Positions 12,240-63,842 of a stretch of DNA of 64,000 nt are shown here, one piece after another. The DNA is from Alviniconcha marisindica (Eukaryota; Mollusca; Gastropoda; Provannidae), in assembly GCA_018857735.1 (NCBI GenBank), contig JABMCL010001016.1, forward strand, positions 62,001-126,000. Direction: 5' to 3'. The translations under genes were made by a program, and so were the position numbers. The notes under the pieces are model-generated. The model saw only the letters and a list, made by a program, of their open reading frames with translations, had not been told where the DNA came from and searched no databases. The first letter of the stretch is position 1. Each line of letters starts with the position of its first letter.

Positions 12240-12600
12240 AGGCAGTACCCATTAAGTACCCATGCAGGAATGTTGTTTAAGTACCCATAAAGGGATGTTC
12301 TTAAGTACCTACGATGATGATGATGTGGAGCTTAATGTCCTCGGATGTCAGGTTGACAGATTAGGGACAAACTATAACAAGTACCCATGAAGGGATGTTC
12401 TTGAAGTACCCATAAAGGGATGTTCTTTAAGTACCCTTGATGATGATGTGGAGCATAATGTCCTTGGATGTTGGGTTGACATATTAGGGACAAACTAAAG
12501 TACCCATGAAGGGATTCTCTTTAAGCAACCCATGCAGGATGCCCTTTAAGTACCCACAAGGGATCCTCTTGAAGTACCCATGCATGGACGTTCTTTGTGT
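12240..12600. repeat. Degenerate tandem repeat (AAGTACCCATRAAGGGATG)
   Basis: Around ten imperfect copies occur. A longer block containing GATGATGATGTGGAG is itself duplicated at about 12310 and 12440. Confidence 0.75.
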
Positions 12601-15105
12601 TTTTCGTGCAGGGATGCAGTCAGTGGAACGTTCAGCAAATTTCAGAATGAAGACAACCAGCAGTGCACAATTGTTCTCAACGTTTGAGTAGAACTGCTAT
12701 AAGTGGGATGGTTCTTCATCTTTTTCATGGATTCAGCTTCACTGAAAGTACTGGCTTTTGCCCACAGATGTTACAGAACTTCCTGTGTCTGTTGGAACAT
12801 ATTTTGAATGCTCACTGTACTAGAATGTTGCAGTTTGAAAATGAAACCATGAAAGGCATGGATTGTTAATTATTATTTTTTAAAGGCAGTAGGTAGTAGC
12901 GCTATGTTAGATGCAAATAATTTTCCTGGAATCAGTCCATTAGTTTCCATCATTTCTGGATTCAGGACATGGTAGTAAACAGTCATTTGGGACTTCTTTG
13001 TGGTGTATTCTCTTACTGTTTTGTGGGTGTGCTGGAATTAAGGACAGTGACCAAATAGTGTGGTGGGCATATTGCCCAATTGCAAATGGTATGTATCTCA
13101 GAAAATCTGAAGTGTTGAGGAACTTCAGACACTACTTCACTTGCAGGCGCAAATTGGGCGCACCACTCTGTTGTCCTTCTGGAAGAAAGAGTTTAGAAGG
13201 AGGAAGCACTGGACAATCTTCCTTGAAAGGATGGGCAAAAGCCTTGGTCAGTCAGACTGGCATTGGAACTGTCTGAAAGGCAATGCTGGGGAGACGTGTT
13301 TGACTGCGGAACGTGGGCAGAGCGTATAATTACAGGCTTTCTGAAGCACAGTGACAGCACTGTGAACTGAACAGAGGTGGAATTGAACAATGTTGCTGTG
13401 GGCTTCAGGGCACCTGGTCTGCACAGTCTCCGTGACCATTACATGCATGATTTTTCTTGAGGCCACTGTTACTGTTATTTTTTAACATGTTCTCATCAAG
13501 TTCTCATCAGGTTTCATCTGTTGACTGAAATATGGCATTCTGTATCTGTCTTTCTATCTGTTCCTTCACCATCAATTTAAAAAAAAATCTCTCATCCCTT
13601 TACCCCCCCCCCCCCCTTTCTGTTTACCTCCTCTTTTTTTCCCCACCACCTGCACTTCTGTGTACCCCCCCACCCATCCTCCACAAGTACCTTTTTTTTC
13701 TTTAAAAAAAATAAATGAACATCTTGCTTCTGCCCAACAAAAGAAAGATGCATTCTTTGCACAAATGCTGCCAGTGACTCTTAATAACTACTTGTACCAA
13801 CTCATGAAATTGTATATATTATGTGAAGTTCAGGAGTACAGTTTGTCAGGTTTTTGAATGTATTTTCAGTTGTGTAACTATGTAAGTGCTTTTAGTTTTA
13901 CACATTTAGTTTTAACATTTTTTTAAAATAGTTTGTTTTTGGTTGTAATTGTGTATATGTATGTTCAGAGTTAATATATATAGCACTTTAAGTTTGGTTC
14001 CCAGTTTGCCTGTTGGCTGTGTAGGTTTTGTGTTAGTGGGAGCCTTCATGGTTCTTGTGTTGAATGTGTGTCTGTGAACTTTGCCTTATTTAGACAACTC
14101 AAGGAAACTCTTTATGCAGAAAGTTCAGACCTTCAATACAAACCCAAAACTGAACAAACAAAAATGGCAAAAGCGACAGCTAGCTAGCTATTGGGTAGAG
14201 AACCATAACCCTCTCACTGCCACTGTTACTGCAGGGACGTCAGTCCTTGGTGTTAAAGGGGACCCCAGGCCAAGAGGTGAGCGGGCCAGAAAAATGTGCT
14301 ATTTCCAACATTTCCATATGCAGGCTTCACAGGTTTCAGTGACTATGCAGCACGGGTTCTTATTGGCTTCAGACTTAAGCACCTCAGGGCACAGCCATGC
14401 GGGTTCGCTCTTCAGCAGTGAAAAGCAAAGCAGAGACGGTTTGGCTTTTGGCATGACAGACACTTACTTGTACCACATACTGGCTTTGCCTTTATAATAA
14501 TGATGGACACAAAATGGCAGCTCTTTAAGGCTGTATTTGCATGACTCAGACTTGGATTTTTTGACAAACAAGACTACAAATTGACTTTTAAAAAAACTGC
14601 TTTGAGTGGGAATTTTTTGACTATTTATATATTCTTATGGCTAGGGCCTGTGATACATCTTCACTTGGGGTCTGCTGTTGTTCCACCAAGGCTTCTGCCA
14701 GTTCAAAGCACAGGCAGTTGCATTCGGATACAGTCACCAACCACCGACCGGCACAATTACTTCACATGCTGAATTCACTTTCTATTCTCCCAGCTGGAAC
14801 TGGGTGAATTGATGCTACGGCTTGATGGTGTGTGGGACAGTAGTCTGAAAGTGGGATGTGCAGGAATGGAATACAGTTGGCAGTGAAAGGGTTATCTAGA
14901 GAGTCGTTGCACAGACTTCTTTGGTGCAGACTCCGTTTTGGATTGGAGCAGGGTACATGCACTACTGGTGTAGGCTTATTTATTGGACTTCAGCATCGGC
15001 AACTATACAACCTATGCATACAAGTTTGACCTCTTTGGATGAAAAAGTTAGGATGTTGGCTTCTTTTCTCTTTTTGCCCACTGTTTGAATTTCAGAGCAG
15101 CTCCT

Positions 15106-15110
<5 letters not shown>

Positions 15111-15151
<41 letters not shown>

Positions 15152-15174
15152 ATTGATTGATTGATTGATTGATT
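15111..15174. repeat. Compound microsatellite (GA)n then (GATT)n
   Basis: A GA run passes directly into about six GATT units. Confidence 0.95.
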
Positions 15175-15940
15175 GTCTCTGTAATCATGGCAGGCAGGTG
15201 GAACACAGTGTTCAACAAACTGAAGTGTCTACAGATTGCCTGTGTTTTGGTATTTTTGATGTCCACTTTGTACTTCACCAATTTGCTGATTATCTCTAGG
15301 TCTTTTATCAAGGGTCAGAACTTCATCCCTTCACCTCTGTCTCAACTCTGTAACAGAGTTAGTCCCCCTGGCTGCTGCATAAGCTGTGTTATTGCCTTTA
15401 TTTGAATACATCACTGTACAAATGAAGTAGACAGAGAAATGCTCCAGTGAGTTAATAAGTGGGGGGTTGTTGTGAGACGATCTGTTGTTGGGGACCACAG
15501 CACAGAGGGCCTCTTGCTGCAAGTTGTCAGTTGATTCAAATATTTGTGTCCGCTTTGGTGGGTGCCTGCTTTGTTAGTTTTTAACTTTGATGTCAGTGTT
15601 TTGTAATCTTCCCCTGATGCCTATCTAGTCATTTTAATGCCTCTAGGAACTGGAAGTGTATTTTTGTTTTTTGAAAACTCCTCTTTTGGTGGAGGTACAC
15701 CCTTGCTGTGGTGAGCCTTGTGTGATGGAACCAGTGGTAGAATCACTACAGTGGATTTCAATAACACAGCATTTTGTTTTGACTGGTAATCCTCTTTTAA
15801 ATCTGGTGCCAGTATGATTGCAAATTCATTCTCGTTCCCTGAGAGCCAAAATTGGAATTGTACAAGATAGTTCTGACTGGTGTTTGTCCTGTGACTGATC
15901 TGCTGATCGCCCCTACCTACCTCCACCTCTTCATGGTCAG

Positions 15941-15944
15941 CTGT

Positions 15945-15993
<49 letters not shown>

Positions 15994-15995
15994 GG
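15941..15995. repeat. Compound microsatellite (GT)n then (GA)n
   Basis: About fourteen GT units are followed by about a dozen GA units. Confidence 0.95.
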
Positions 15996-18019
15996 AGATT
16001 GTGTGTATTTTCTTGTTGCAGTTTGGAAATGGCTGGTGTTTTTGTCAGTTTGTGCGTGTGATGGTGTGAGTGGTGTTACAGTGATTAAAGAAAACCCGGT
16101 ACATGCATTTGGCATTATTTCTCAGGGGAGGCAGACTGCAGGGGGTGTTGCTGTGTGACCCGACCTGTCTGTGGCGGGCTGTACACGGTGCCGGCAGCCT
16201 GGACTCCGGCCAGGGGCAGGGGATGGGATGGGTCACCATTGCTGGGCAAAGGTCGCACTCTTTTGTACTGGTGCCTCAGGTGGTGCATCAGCCATCTCAA
16301 GCGCTTGATCAGAACGACTTGCAGGTGTGGGTATATGTCAGACACCTGTAGGTGCAGCCTTGCTTCTGCACGGTGGATTGGAACTGGCCAGGGAGTGGAT
16401 CAGTATTGCAGAAACACCGGAGAGGTGCTAGACTGCTGCTACTCAGCCTCTGCGCTGAAGGTGTTTTAATGAAGGAAGTTGTTATCTCTATAGGGCATTC
16501 TATTTTCAGGTTTTAACTTAAGAAGATTTAACAAATGGTGTGGTTCATCACTTGCAGTGGAAGTGGTTGGTTTAAGTAATTACCTCTTGTTATAAAAGCC
16601 AGTCTCAAAATCCCAGTCCTGTTCCTGGAAACCAACAAATGCCATTTCCATCTTTGTTAACTGCAGTTGTGAATAGGTGTGTGCTGGAAAATGGCTGCAC
16701 ATGCAATATCTGACCCCAGTTTTGTGATCTGGGCAACTTTGAGTTTTTTTTCTAGCACATGAATAGGAATTGAGGAGAGTTGTTGACCTCAATTTTTTCC
16801 CCTTCTGTTATCACGTGCATGCTCAGCTTGTGTGTGCTTCTGCTGAAGGGGCATCAGGTAAATAGGGCAGATGTGCATTTTACACAGGATGGGTTGAAGT
16901 TTCCCTGTGACTGGGAGCAGCTTTGTTCTGTATGGAGGACTTCCTGTGCTGTTGATAATCTCTGAACGATGTCTGCAGCTGCTCATGTGCTGAGCAGGTG
17001 TTTTGTTTGCGGTACTGTACTCATTGTTAACAGGGAATCATGGCTGACTGGCAGATGTGTACCATTGTGCGGTGTTCGGTAACCTTTTTCACTGGAAGGT
17101 TGTGTTTGTTTCAGTAAACTTGTGTTGTCAGATGGAAGGGTTGGGGGGTTGCTGGGTTTGATGTTGATATCGTGTTTCATGCTGATACGACTTGCAAGAT
17201 TGACTGGGCGTTTAAGAACAATTAACTACTTACTGGGGGGTCATTGTGCGAGGTTTGTTAGATGCTGTCTGTGATCAAATCCTTTTTGTTTTAATTAAAA
17301 AGAAAAATATATGGGCTCTGGTGTACCAGTATGTAAAATTTAAAAAAAATTTATAGTTACACTCATCAGTTGGTCAATAATTGGCAAAACCAGAAATTTT
17401 GGTATCATATTAATGTTGGCATGTTTATGGTATTCAAACCTACCCAAGCTGGCAAGTTATTTATATGGATGTTTGATCACTTAATTTTTTATAAATGTGT
17501 TTTACATGTAGTGACCAAAAATCTTCAGTTCTTCAGTAAGTACACCAGTCTTGGCCAGCCAGATCGGTGACTCACACCCCAAAGTCTTGCATGGTGGCCT
17601 TGGTGACAGAGATTAAAGAGCATAAGTCATCAGTACAAATGGCAGCTTGTTGAAGTGTTAGAATTAACTTTGGTGTCTTCAGGTAAAGAATATTGCAGTT
17701 AAACTGTACAGTCAAGTGAAATTTCAGTCTGGCTGAATTTGGGCATGGCAGCCGTATGTGTTCCAGGTATTGTACAGATTGCACCAGAGCTTTTTCAGAC
17801 ATAACTGGCAGAAGACAGAAACACACAGGTACGCCAGAGCAATCCTGTCTTGAATTGTGGTTTAGGTGGGAAGGGTGGGGTGGGGGGTGGACTGTAATAG
17901 CGCAAGGTCTTGGTTATACTAAGATTATTGGAATGGGGATGGGGAGAGGGTGCTTTTTGTTGTATGCCCCTGTGTAGAATTGGGGGTTGGGGGTTGGTGG
18001 GGGCAGGGGTTCCAGTCTT

Positions 18020-18905
18020 CATAGTGGTGGGGGTAGGGTGTTCTCTTGTCAGGCCCTGCCCTGGTCTTAGCTACATGGGGTAGGGTGTTCTCTGGTCAGG
18101 CCCCGCCCTGGTCTTAGCTACATGGGGTAGGTGATCTCTTGTCAGGCCCTGCCCTGGTCTTAGCTACATGGGGTAGGGTGTTCTCTCGTCAGGCCCTGCC
18201 CTGGTCTTAGCTACATGGGGTAGGGTGTTCTCTCATCAGGCCCTGCCCTGGTATTAGCTACATGGGGTAGGTGTTCTCTTGTCAGGCCCTGCCCTGGTCT
18301 TAGCTACATGGGGTAGCCTAGGTGTGCTCTTGTCAGGCCCCGCCCTGGTCTTAGCTACATGGGGTAGGTGTTCTCTTGTCAGGCCCTGCCCTGGTCTTAG
18401 CTACATGGGGTAGGGTGTTCTCTCATCAGGCCCCGCCCTGATCTTATCTACATGGGGTAGGTGTTCTCTTGTCAGGCCCTGCCCTGGTCTTAGCTACATG
18501 GGGTAGGTGTTCTCTTGTCAGGCCCTGCCCTGGTCTTAGCTACATGGTAGGTGTTCTCTTGTCAGGCCCCACCCTGGTCTTAGCTACATGGGGTAGGTGT
18601 TCTCTTGTCAGGCCCCACCCTGGTTTTAGCTACATGGGGTAGGTGTTCTCTTGTCAGGCCCTGCCCTGGTCTTAGCTACATGGGGTAGGTGTTCTCAGCA
18701 GGCCCTGCCCTGGTCCTAGCTACATGGGGTAGGTGTTCTCTCGTCAGGCCCCACCCTGGTCTTAGCTACATGGGGTAGATGTTCTCAGCAGGCCCTGCAA
18801 TGGTCTTAGCTACATGGGGTAGGTGTTCTCAGCAGGCCCTGCAATGGTCTTAGCTACATGGGGTAGGTGTTCTCAGCAGACTCTGCCCTTGTCTTAGGTA
18901 GGTGG
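18020..18905. repeat. 46-47-bp minisatellite, about 19 copies
   Basis: Each unit contains CTTAGCTACATGGGGTAG and GTCAGGCCCTGCCCTGG. Units at the ends are more diverged than those in the middle, the usual pattern of slippage or unequal exchange. Confidence 0.95.
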
Positions 18906-19744
18906 GGGTAGGGTGTTTTGTTATTAGGCTCTGCCCCAGTCTTCCCTTGCTGTGTAGTATTGTGTGGCACTCGGTGGCTGGCTAGGCCCAGTTTCCACCC
19001 CAAACACCGTCTGCTTTCCATCTAACCCCGTGTTAAGGACTGCTATCCATGTTTCCACAGTAAAGGCCATCTGCTTTCCACCACTCTGTCTTGTATCGTC
19101 CTTTGTGGTGGGAATGCATCTGCCTTCCAGGAAGGTTGGGTATCGTTTTTATTAAGGACTATTAGTTTGAAACGTGGACTCGTCGATTCTCTTTGAAGGC
19201 CTAGATTTTGTCTGATTGTCTCCGATGATGTGGCACGTTATATTTCTGAACAAAAGAGGGATGACTGGTTTTGAATTGAACACTTCAGACAATAATCGTT
19301 GAATCTATTTTTTTAATGCGTCATGAATTTGTTGTAGGTTTTTGTTTGTGGTTTTCTTCCCGTTGATCAAAAAGTTGTTGTCGTGTTTGTAATAGATGAT
19401 TTGTTTCTTATTGTGTACAGTATGTCTTCTACATCATCACACGTTGTACCTTTTGATGTATTTGCAACCGTTTTCTTTTTTGCCTGTTCATGGCGTGGGA
19501 GATGTTCTGTAAGGTGTAAGCACTGGTCTTCCCCTGCTCTGGTTCTCCAGTTTTGACAACTTGCTTTGTAACTTAAGGAAGGCAAGAAAAAAGAAGCTGT
19601 CTGGTTGCTCCCTTATCGGTCAGAATGGCTGGTTACAAAGCCGACAAACTAGTTGGTTTTGTGTGGATGGGCAGCTCTACTTGCGAGGCTTAGCTTGACG
19701 ATTGCTCCATCGTTTTGTAACTGACAATTTCAGCAGACCAGACA

Positions 19745-20215
19745 GCAACTGAGCTTGCGGGGGGGGGGGGGGGGGCAGATTTTCAATCCACGTTTTTATC
19801 ATCTTTTTTTAATGATCAAGGAAAATGGCATATCATGTTCTGCATTACAACACAAGGCAATAGTACTTGCAGTAGACACAAAGCCAGGTCCAGCCTTTAC
19901 AGGAAGGAGTCCTGTGTTGAACATTTGCAGGAGTGCTGTTTTAAAGTTTACAGGAGTAAACTGTTGATGCTTTACAGTCCTCTGTTGATGCTTTACAAGG
20001 ATCCCATCTGCAGAAGTCTTTGGTTGTCATTTTGTCAGAGTCCTCTTTTTAAACTTTACGAAGACTGAAATAGTCTTGTGTTGAAAGCTTACAGGAGTCC
20101 CATATTGAAACTTTACAAGAGTGCTGTGTTGAAGCTTTACAAGAGTCTGGTTTTGAAAGCTTACAGGAGTCTTGTTTTGAGGGTTGATGGGAGTCTTGTG
20201 TCAAAGCTTAGAGAG
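19745..20215. repeat. G-run and degenerate repeat with TTTACAGGAGTC
   Basis: A run of about 16 G lies at 19759-19774. From about 19900, TTACARGAGTC-type motifs recur about every 26 bases, over ten times with many changes. Confidence 0.65.
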
Positions 20216-20420
20216 AGAGCCGTAGGGTGGAGAGCAGGGCCCCTGTCTTACGTGGCACCTCGTCTGCCGTGATGCTGTTCAGTGAGAGCATTTGATTGCA
20301 TCTTAACCTAGCCTACATTGTACTGTGACATTGCAGGGACTTGTAATGTAAACACTGCAGGGAAGTGTAAATAGATGTGTATGTCAAGATTTGTACAGCA
20401 TACTGTCCTTAGTGTGGTCA

Positions 20421-20426
20421 AATAAA
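20421..20426 (+). terminator. Candidate poly(A) signal AATAAA for ACVR2
   Basis: A canonical AATAAA is followed within about 40-75 bases by a GTGTGT-rich tract, the usual arrangement of a vertebrate-type cleavage site. The strand composition changes close by. Confidence 0.5.
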
Positions 20427-20458
20427 TCGTGTTTTCAACATACGTGTTGCTCTGCTTC

Positions 20459-20502
20459 ATGTGTGTGTGTGAGTGAGTGTGTGTGTGTGTGTGTGTGTGT
20501 GA
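20459..20502. repeat. (GT)n microsatellite
   Basis: An interrupted GT run just after the candidate ACVR2 poly(A) signal. Confidence 0.95.
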
Positions 20503-20897
20503 GCAGTGTAATGTCACCAACCAGCATCACCACAAAATTCTGTTTGCGGTCACAGGCTGTGAGGCTTGGTAGTAAGAAACGAGGAGTGTAACATTGTAAC
20601 AATAATCTATCAGTGTCCATCATTATCTATTAATGCACAGGATTGGCACAGATTTGGTGAATTGTGCATTTGCAGGGTAAACGCAAAACCAGTTTTGCCC
20701 TGTGGAATGCTAGTTTCACACTTTACCGTGAGCCTTTTCCTGTGATTTTCCACAGAACAAACAAATGTGTAGAGTGGTTACCGGAATCACACAGGGCAAA
20801 GTGTAGTAGTAGTTAACAGGTGGGATACAAAGACATCAACATTTTTAACAAACAGAATATCAACATTTTTAACAAACACACACATGGAATTTTTTTG

Positions 20898-20903
20898 TTT
20901 ATT
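20898..20903 (-). terminator. Candidate poly(A) signal for WDR60
   Basis: On the - strand this reads AATAAA. A second one is at 21972-21977. Either would give WDR60 a 3' UTR of 3.5-4.5 kb ending a few hundred bases from the ACVR2 signal. Inference only. Confidence 0.3.
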
Positions 20904-22485
20904 TTTAATTCATCAACATTTTTCTGGACGGCTTTGTGTGTTCATAAGAACAATGAATGGAATGTAAAACTTGCCAACATCACTACCGTGCACAGACCTT
21001 GAAAGTAATGCCAATGTGCACAGTCGGTAGTCACTTCAGCACGGTTTGGACTACCTGATCATGTACAGTTCTGACTGCTTTTGCACACTTCTGATTCTGC
21101 TTAACCCTACAGGTGTATTGTGCATCTGCTGAAGCTTCTTGCAGTTTTCAAAAAGTGTTCCATGCAATTTCAGGTCCTGAGACCTGGTCATGTGACAAGG
21201 GGTGACAAGTGTCACCCAGTTTTTCCTCCGAGGCTCCAAGCAACAGCCACATGTACAAATACTGAATTATGTCTGCATGTAAGAATTCACAGCAAAACCT
21301 TTTTTTCTTTAAAAAAAAAAAAAGGCTACAAAAAAACACCACTGGGAAGTAAGAGATTTTGACCCGACAAACCTACAAAATTGTGTATTCTGAGTGCTGG
21401 CAACTGCTTGGGAACTCACACTTCAGCAACATTTACCAGACTGGGCCTTTTTGGTGGGGGGGTGGGGCCACGTGACAGAAACTTACGATCAAAAAGGAAT
21501 CCATTGGGTGAAATAAAAACTGCAATATCATGTCCACCTTTTTTTTTTTTTTTAAACAGGGCTGATAATTTTTTGCGGATTTTCAGGGTTGCACACTCAG
21601 TGTTCTTAAACACAAAAGAAGTTTGAATGATTCCCTGCACCACATGGTTGTCCCAGAACATGTCCACTCTCCTGTTAAAGAAGAACCCCCCACCCCCAAA
21701 AAACAACAACAAAACCACCAAAAAACAACAACAAAAACCCCAACAAACACAAGCCCTGAAAAAAATGAAAATATTCTTACAAAATTTCATTTCAAATGGT
21801 TTCAGGTTCAAAGATATCTGCACAGAAAACCATGTACAGATAAACGTGCTGATTCTCCCCTTAACCTAAACATCAAGAAGAAAGGTAACTACTGGGGCAT
21901 ACCCGAACTGTTCTCTTCCAGAAATTTGATTTCTCAGGGGGATTCAAGATTTCTCCACGTATCCGAGCACATTTATTTGCACTACATGTGTGTTCATTTA
22001 CTGTTCAGGTTATTATGGGCAAATGGTATGGTTTTGTCCAGGTAGTCTGTTAATGCTGTAGCTACAATATATCCTGACCTACAGCCTAAAACAGAAGACC
22101 AAATTTCAGTTTTAGGGAACATGTGCCTTGCACTCATTTGAGGAGAGGCACAGATAAATATTATTATTATTAACAAAGGTTACTAGCCAACATGGTGTAA
22201 TTTAACAGTTCAGGTAAGATTGTTTTTTTTAAATCAGACCTTTTAGCATTATCACAGTCACTTATTTTTTCTCCTCTGATGCAAGCAAAAATTTACAGCT
22301 TTATGTACAGCAGACATTTTTCATTCTCCTGCAGTAACTAACACAAGTATGTAATGCAGTTGATATGGTTTGTTGAGCAGAAGCACCTGCTTTGTACACA
22401 AAATACAAAAATAACCACAGAGAGAGACAGAGATCACTGGTTATATACAGAAGTTAGAACCCAATGGAATCCTACAGAAGACCAA

Positions 22486-22489
<4 letters not shown>

Positions 22490-22528
<39 letters not shown>

Positions 22529-22580
22529 TCACTCACTCACTCACACATACACAACACACACACACACCACACACACAAAA
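22490..22580. repeat. (CA)n / (CACT)n microsatellite
   Basis: A CA run, then CACT units, then CA again. Confidence 0.95.
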
Positions 22581-22819
22581 CCTCATGTCTGCAATCTCAG
22601 AATAAAAGAATGCACACAGTAATTAATCCATTTCCTGAAAAAATAAAAAGTCCTGTATGTGCAATTTCCTGCCAAGAATATTCTCAGAGTGCTGTAGCCT
22701 GAAATACCCTATTGAGAACACGGCTCCAAATGAGAATGCACAAAACTTGGAATTGGACCAGGAGATCATGGTAGTGTCCTTCATGTAAACAGGAAGCTCT
22801 TTGCTCTTTGTCTTACAAC

Positions 22820-23130
22820 TTCTTATGGCATTCTATGACATCTGACATCATCCTATATCATCTTATGACATCCTATGATGTCTTACATTGTATGACATCA
22901 TCCTACAGCATCTTATGACATCATGTGATGTCTTACATCTTATGACATCATCCTACAGCATCTTATGACATCCTATTATGTCTTACATCTTATGACATCC
23001 TGTGATGTCTTACATCTTATGACATCATCCTACAGCATCTTATGACATCCTATGATGTCTTAAACTTATGACATAGGGTAACATCCTACAGCATCTTATG
23101 TCTTACATCTTATGACATACAACATCATCC
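22820..23130. repeat. Degenerate repeat of CATCTTATGACATC
   Basis: Ten or so imperfect units alternate CATCTTATGACATC and CTATGATGTCTTA, with internal inverted symmetry. Confidence 0.75.
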
Positions 23131-23152
23131 TACAGCATCCTATGACATCTCC

Positions 23153-23194
23153 ATGATATAACCCTATGTGGTTGGCTGGGTTCAAAACATCAAC
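23153..23194 (+). repeat. Dispersed motif copy 5
   Basis: Contains GATATAACCCTATGTGGTTG then TCAAAACATCAA. Confidence 0.6.
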
Positions 23195-24400
23195 TTTGAC
23201 AACATTCTATGTCTTACATCGTATGTAATCCTTTGACATCTTACAACATTTTATGACGCTTTACTTGCATGGAACTAGATGACTGTTTCCAGTTCTGACA
23301 ATGCTCATTTTTGGTCCTCTACTTCCCACTTGTCATTGTTGATGTACTGTCCATTTGCATATATAAATTTTAATAAGCTAAAAAGTAAACAAAAATGTTT
23401 CAAGTTCTGATGAACAACTGTAATGTACAAACATAGCAGCACATTTTTCTTGCTGTTTCCATGACCCCAATAAACACTCATCTACAATAACCCCTCACCT
23501 ACAAAAACAAACAATCAGAATATTTTTCCCTCGATATACCAAACTCACACACTCATGACACCTCAACGACTGCTGGTACCAACTAGTTCTGTTTCCTAGA
23601 TGCCTACACAAGCAACAGTACCAGATTTTCTTCTGGTACACACAGCATTTCTCAACAAAAAAGAAAAAGAAAAATATTAGAAGCTCCTGCAACTGAAAAT
23701 TACACACAAAACAGCAACACATTTAACTACAAACATTTCAAACTGAAAAGAAAACAGCAAAGACCTTTCCAGCACACAACATTAGTTACCATCATAAGTA
23801 ACAAAACAGGAAATACTTCAGCCACACATTTACCATGCATAAACAATACAAAGCAAGAAAGGCCTTTAAAGCACACAAAACAGTCACCATCATAAATAGC
23901 CGAAACAAAACAGAAAGACTTTTATGGGAGAAGACTTAAAGTACATAAAAAATTCACCGTCTTAATTTGCAGACACAAAACAGAAAGACTTTACAAGCAC
24001 ACAAGATGTTCACTAGCACAACAAAACAGAAAGACTTTTAATCACATGAAGCATTCATCAGCATGACAAAACTGAGAGACTTGAAAAGCATCACGTACAA
24101 ATACAGCCTTTACCCTCTTCATTCAGATAGCAAAATAATAAACACTGTCGAAGCTTGCATCTTCAACGTCCATTTCAAATCACATACAGTTACAAGCTCT
24201 CGTCAGATTAGAAGCCAATTTTACTCCATGCATGAAGTCAGGATATGTTTTCTCATGCCCAGTCCACCTTGCAGATGGGCACACACATTTCGAGCCTGGC
24301 TTTCCAGCATCCCTCCTCCAAACTCTGCCATAATCGGTGATGCCACTGAAGGGGCATTCCGTCTCCCTGTGCAGCTCTCTACCAAATTGACCCTGTAAGT

Positions 24401-24476
24401 CTCATATTGTATGTAGCATGCGAGCGCTCAGGGCGTTGATGAGCGCATGACAAATGTACATTATTATTATATTGTC
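24401..24476 (+). mobile_element. SINE tail remnant
   Basis: GAGCGCATGACAAATGTACA followed by (TTA)n, in the same style as the tail at 44180-44211. Confidence 0.5.
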
Positions 24477-25442
24477 AGTGCTGTCTGCAAAAGGTTGGAG
24501 CAGCAAGATGGTGGAAGCAACGGAGTGTCAACAGGCGTCCACCAGAGATTAAAATTTGTATCATCTCAATTTGACCAATTTGGGTTTGTTTGTTGTGATA
24601 GAGTTAAGTGTTGTGAGCAGGAACAAGAGAAACTCGGCCTGATGTAATTAGGCTGTCTGTGTGGTCACAGAGTAAGTGCCATCTGAGCACAAATGAAAAT
24701 GTTTTCTGTTCTGTGCGTCTTTATCCTTTCCAAGTCTCCTGGGTGTTTGCTGCCCGTTTTAAGATGTGTATACTTAGCTTTGTATAGTCTGAATGCTTGT
24801 GTGTACGGGTGCCTCTGTGTGTGTGGGTGTGTGTGTGTGTGTATGCACTTAGAATAGTCTCTAGGGACAATATTTTACGCTTTAAAAACACTTTAATTAT
24901 TATTATTATTAAAACTGTCAGTCTTCAGTGGCTACAGACTTAGCGTCACTTGAGCACCAGATGGCAGTTTTCAGAGACCTACGGCGTAACCAGTTATGGC
25001 CGTGGTTGGGGGAAGGATGTTGCCTCTCAGGTCACATCAGGCTGTCATCGTGTAGTACGTACTACGCAACGACTGACCTGCCACATGCATCGCTGAACTT
25101 TACAAATCACCAGGTGAATTTTTTTTAAAGAAAGAAAAGACACTGACCCTGTCTTCCCTTTAAGCTGTCTAGTTGTAAGAATAATGCCTGTAGCAAGTAT
25201 GTACTGAGGGTTTGATGGAGAGAAAAGCACACCAGAATCTCACCGGTCACTGACTTCCCTCCATCCTGCTCAAGTGCTGTGAATCATCACACGATGACCT
25301 GTTGCGCGAGACTAGCTGCTGGCATCCAGCAAAACGTAGCGATCCAAATACAGTTCTTAAAACAACTCGCTTCTGTTCAAATCAACATTTTTAGAAAGGG
25401 GGGGGGGGGGGTAGTACAGAACAGCAGTAGCAATGATGAAGC

Positions 25443-63842
<38,400 letters not shown>

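Larger units (their letters stand above)
5541..20426 (+). other. Long gene-poor region after ACVR2, possibly its 3' UTR
   Basis: No open frame here has recognisable protein features. The + strand is visibly G/T-rich throughout, which fits one transcribed unit. The best poly(A) signal is at 20421, followed by GT-rich sequence; an earlier AATAAA lies near 13709. Tandem arrays inside it are listed separately. Other stretches (for example 7400-9280, 12870-15100, 16000-18000, 18960-19740) hold nothing I can name. Whether the mRNA really extends 15 kb cannot be decided from sequence. Confidence 0.45.
20427..25442 (-). other. Convergent gene junction and presumed WDR60 3' UTR
   Basis: No coding exon is recognised. 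From about 20600 the + strand becomes A/C-rich, as in the rest of the - strand gene. Contents are a CA repeat at 22490-22580, a degenerate array at 22820-23130, a SINE tail near 24401-24476 and (ATT)n-type tracts at 22156-22175 and 24893-24912. Confidence 0.5.

Noticed and set aside
15621..16115. 164-codon - strand frame
   Set aside because: Built around the GT/GA microsatellite; no features outside it.
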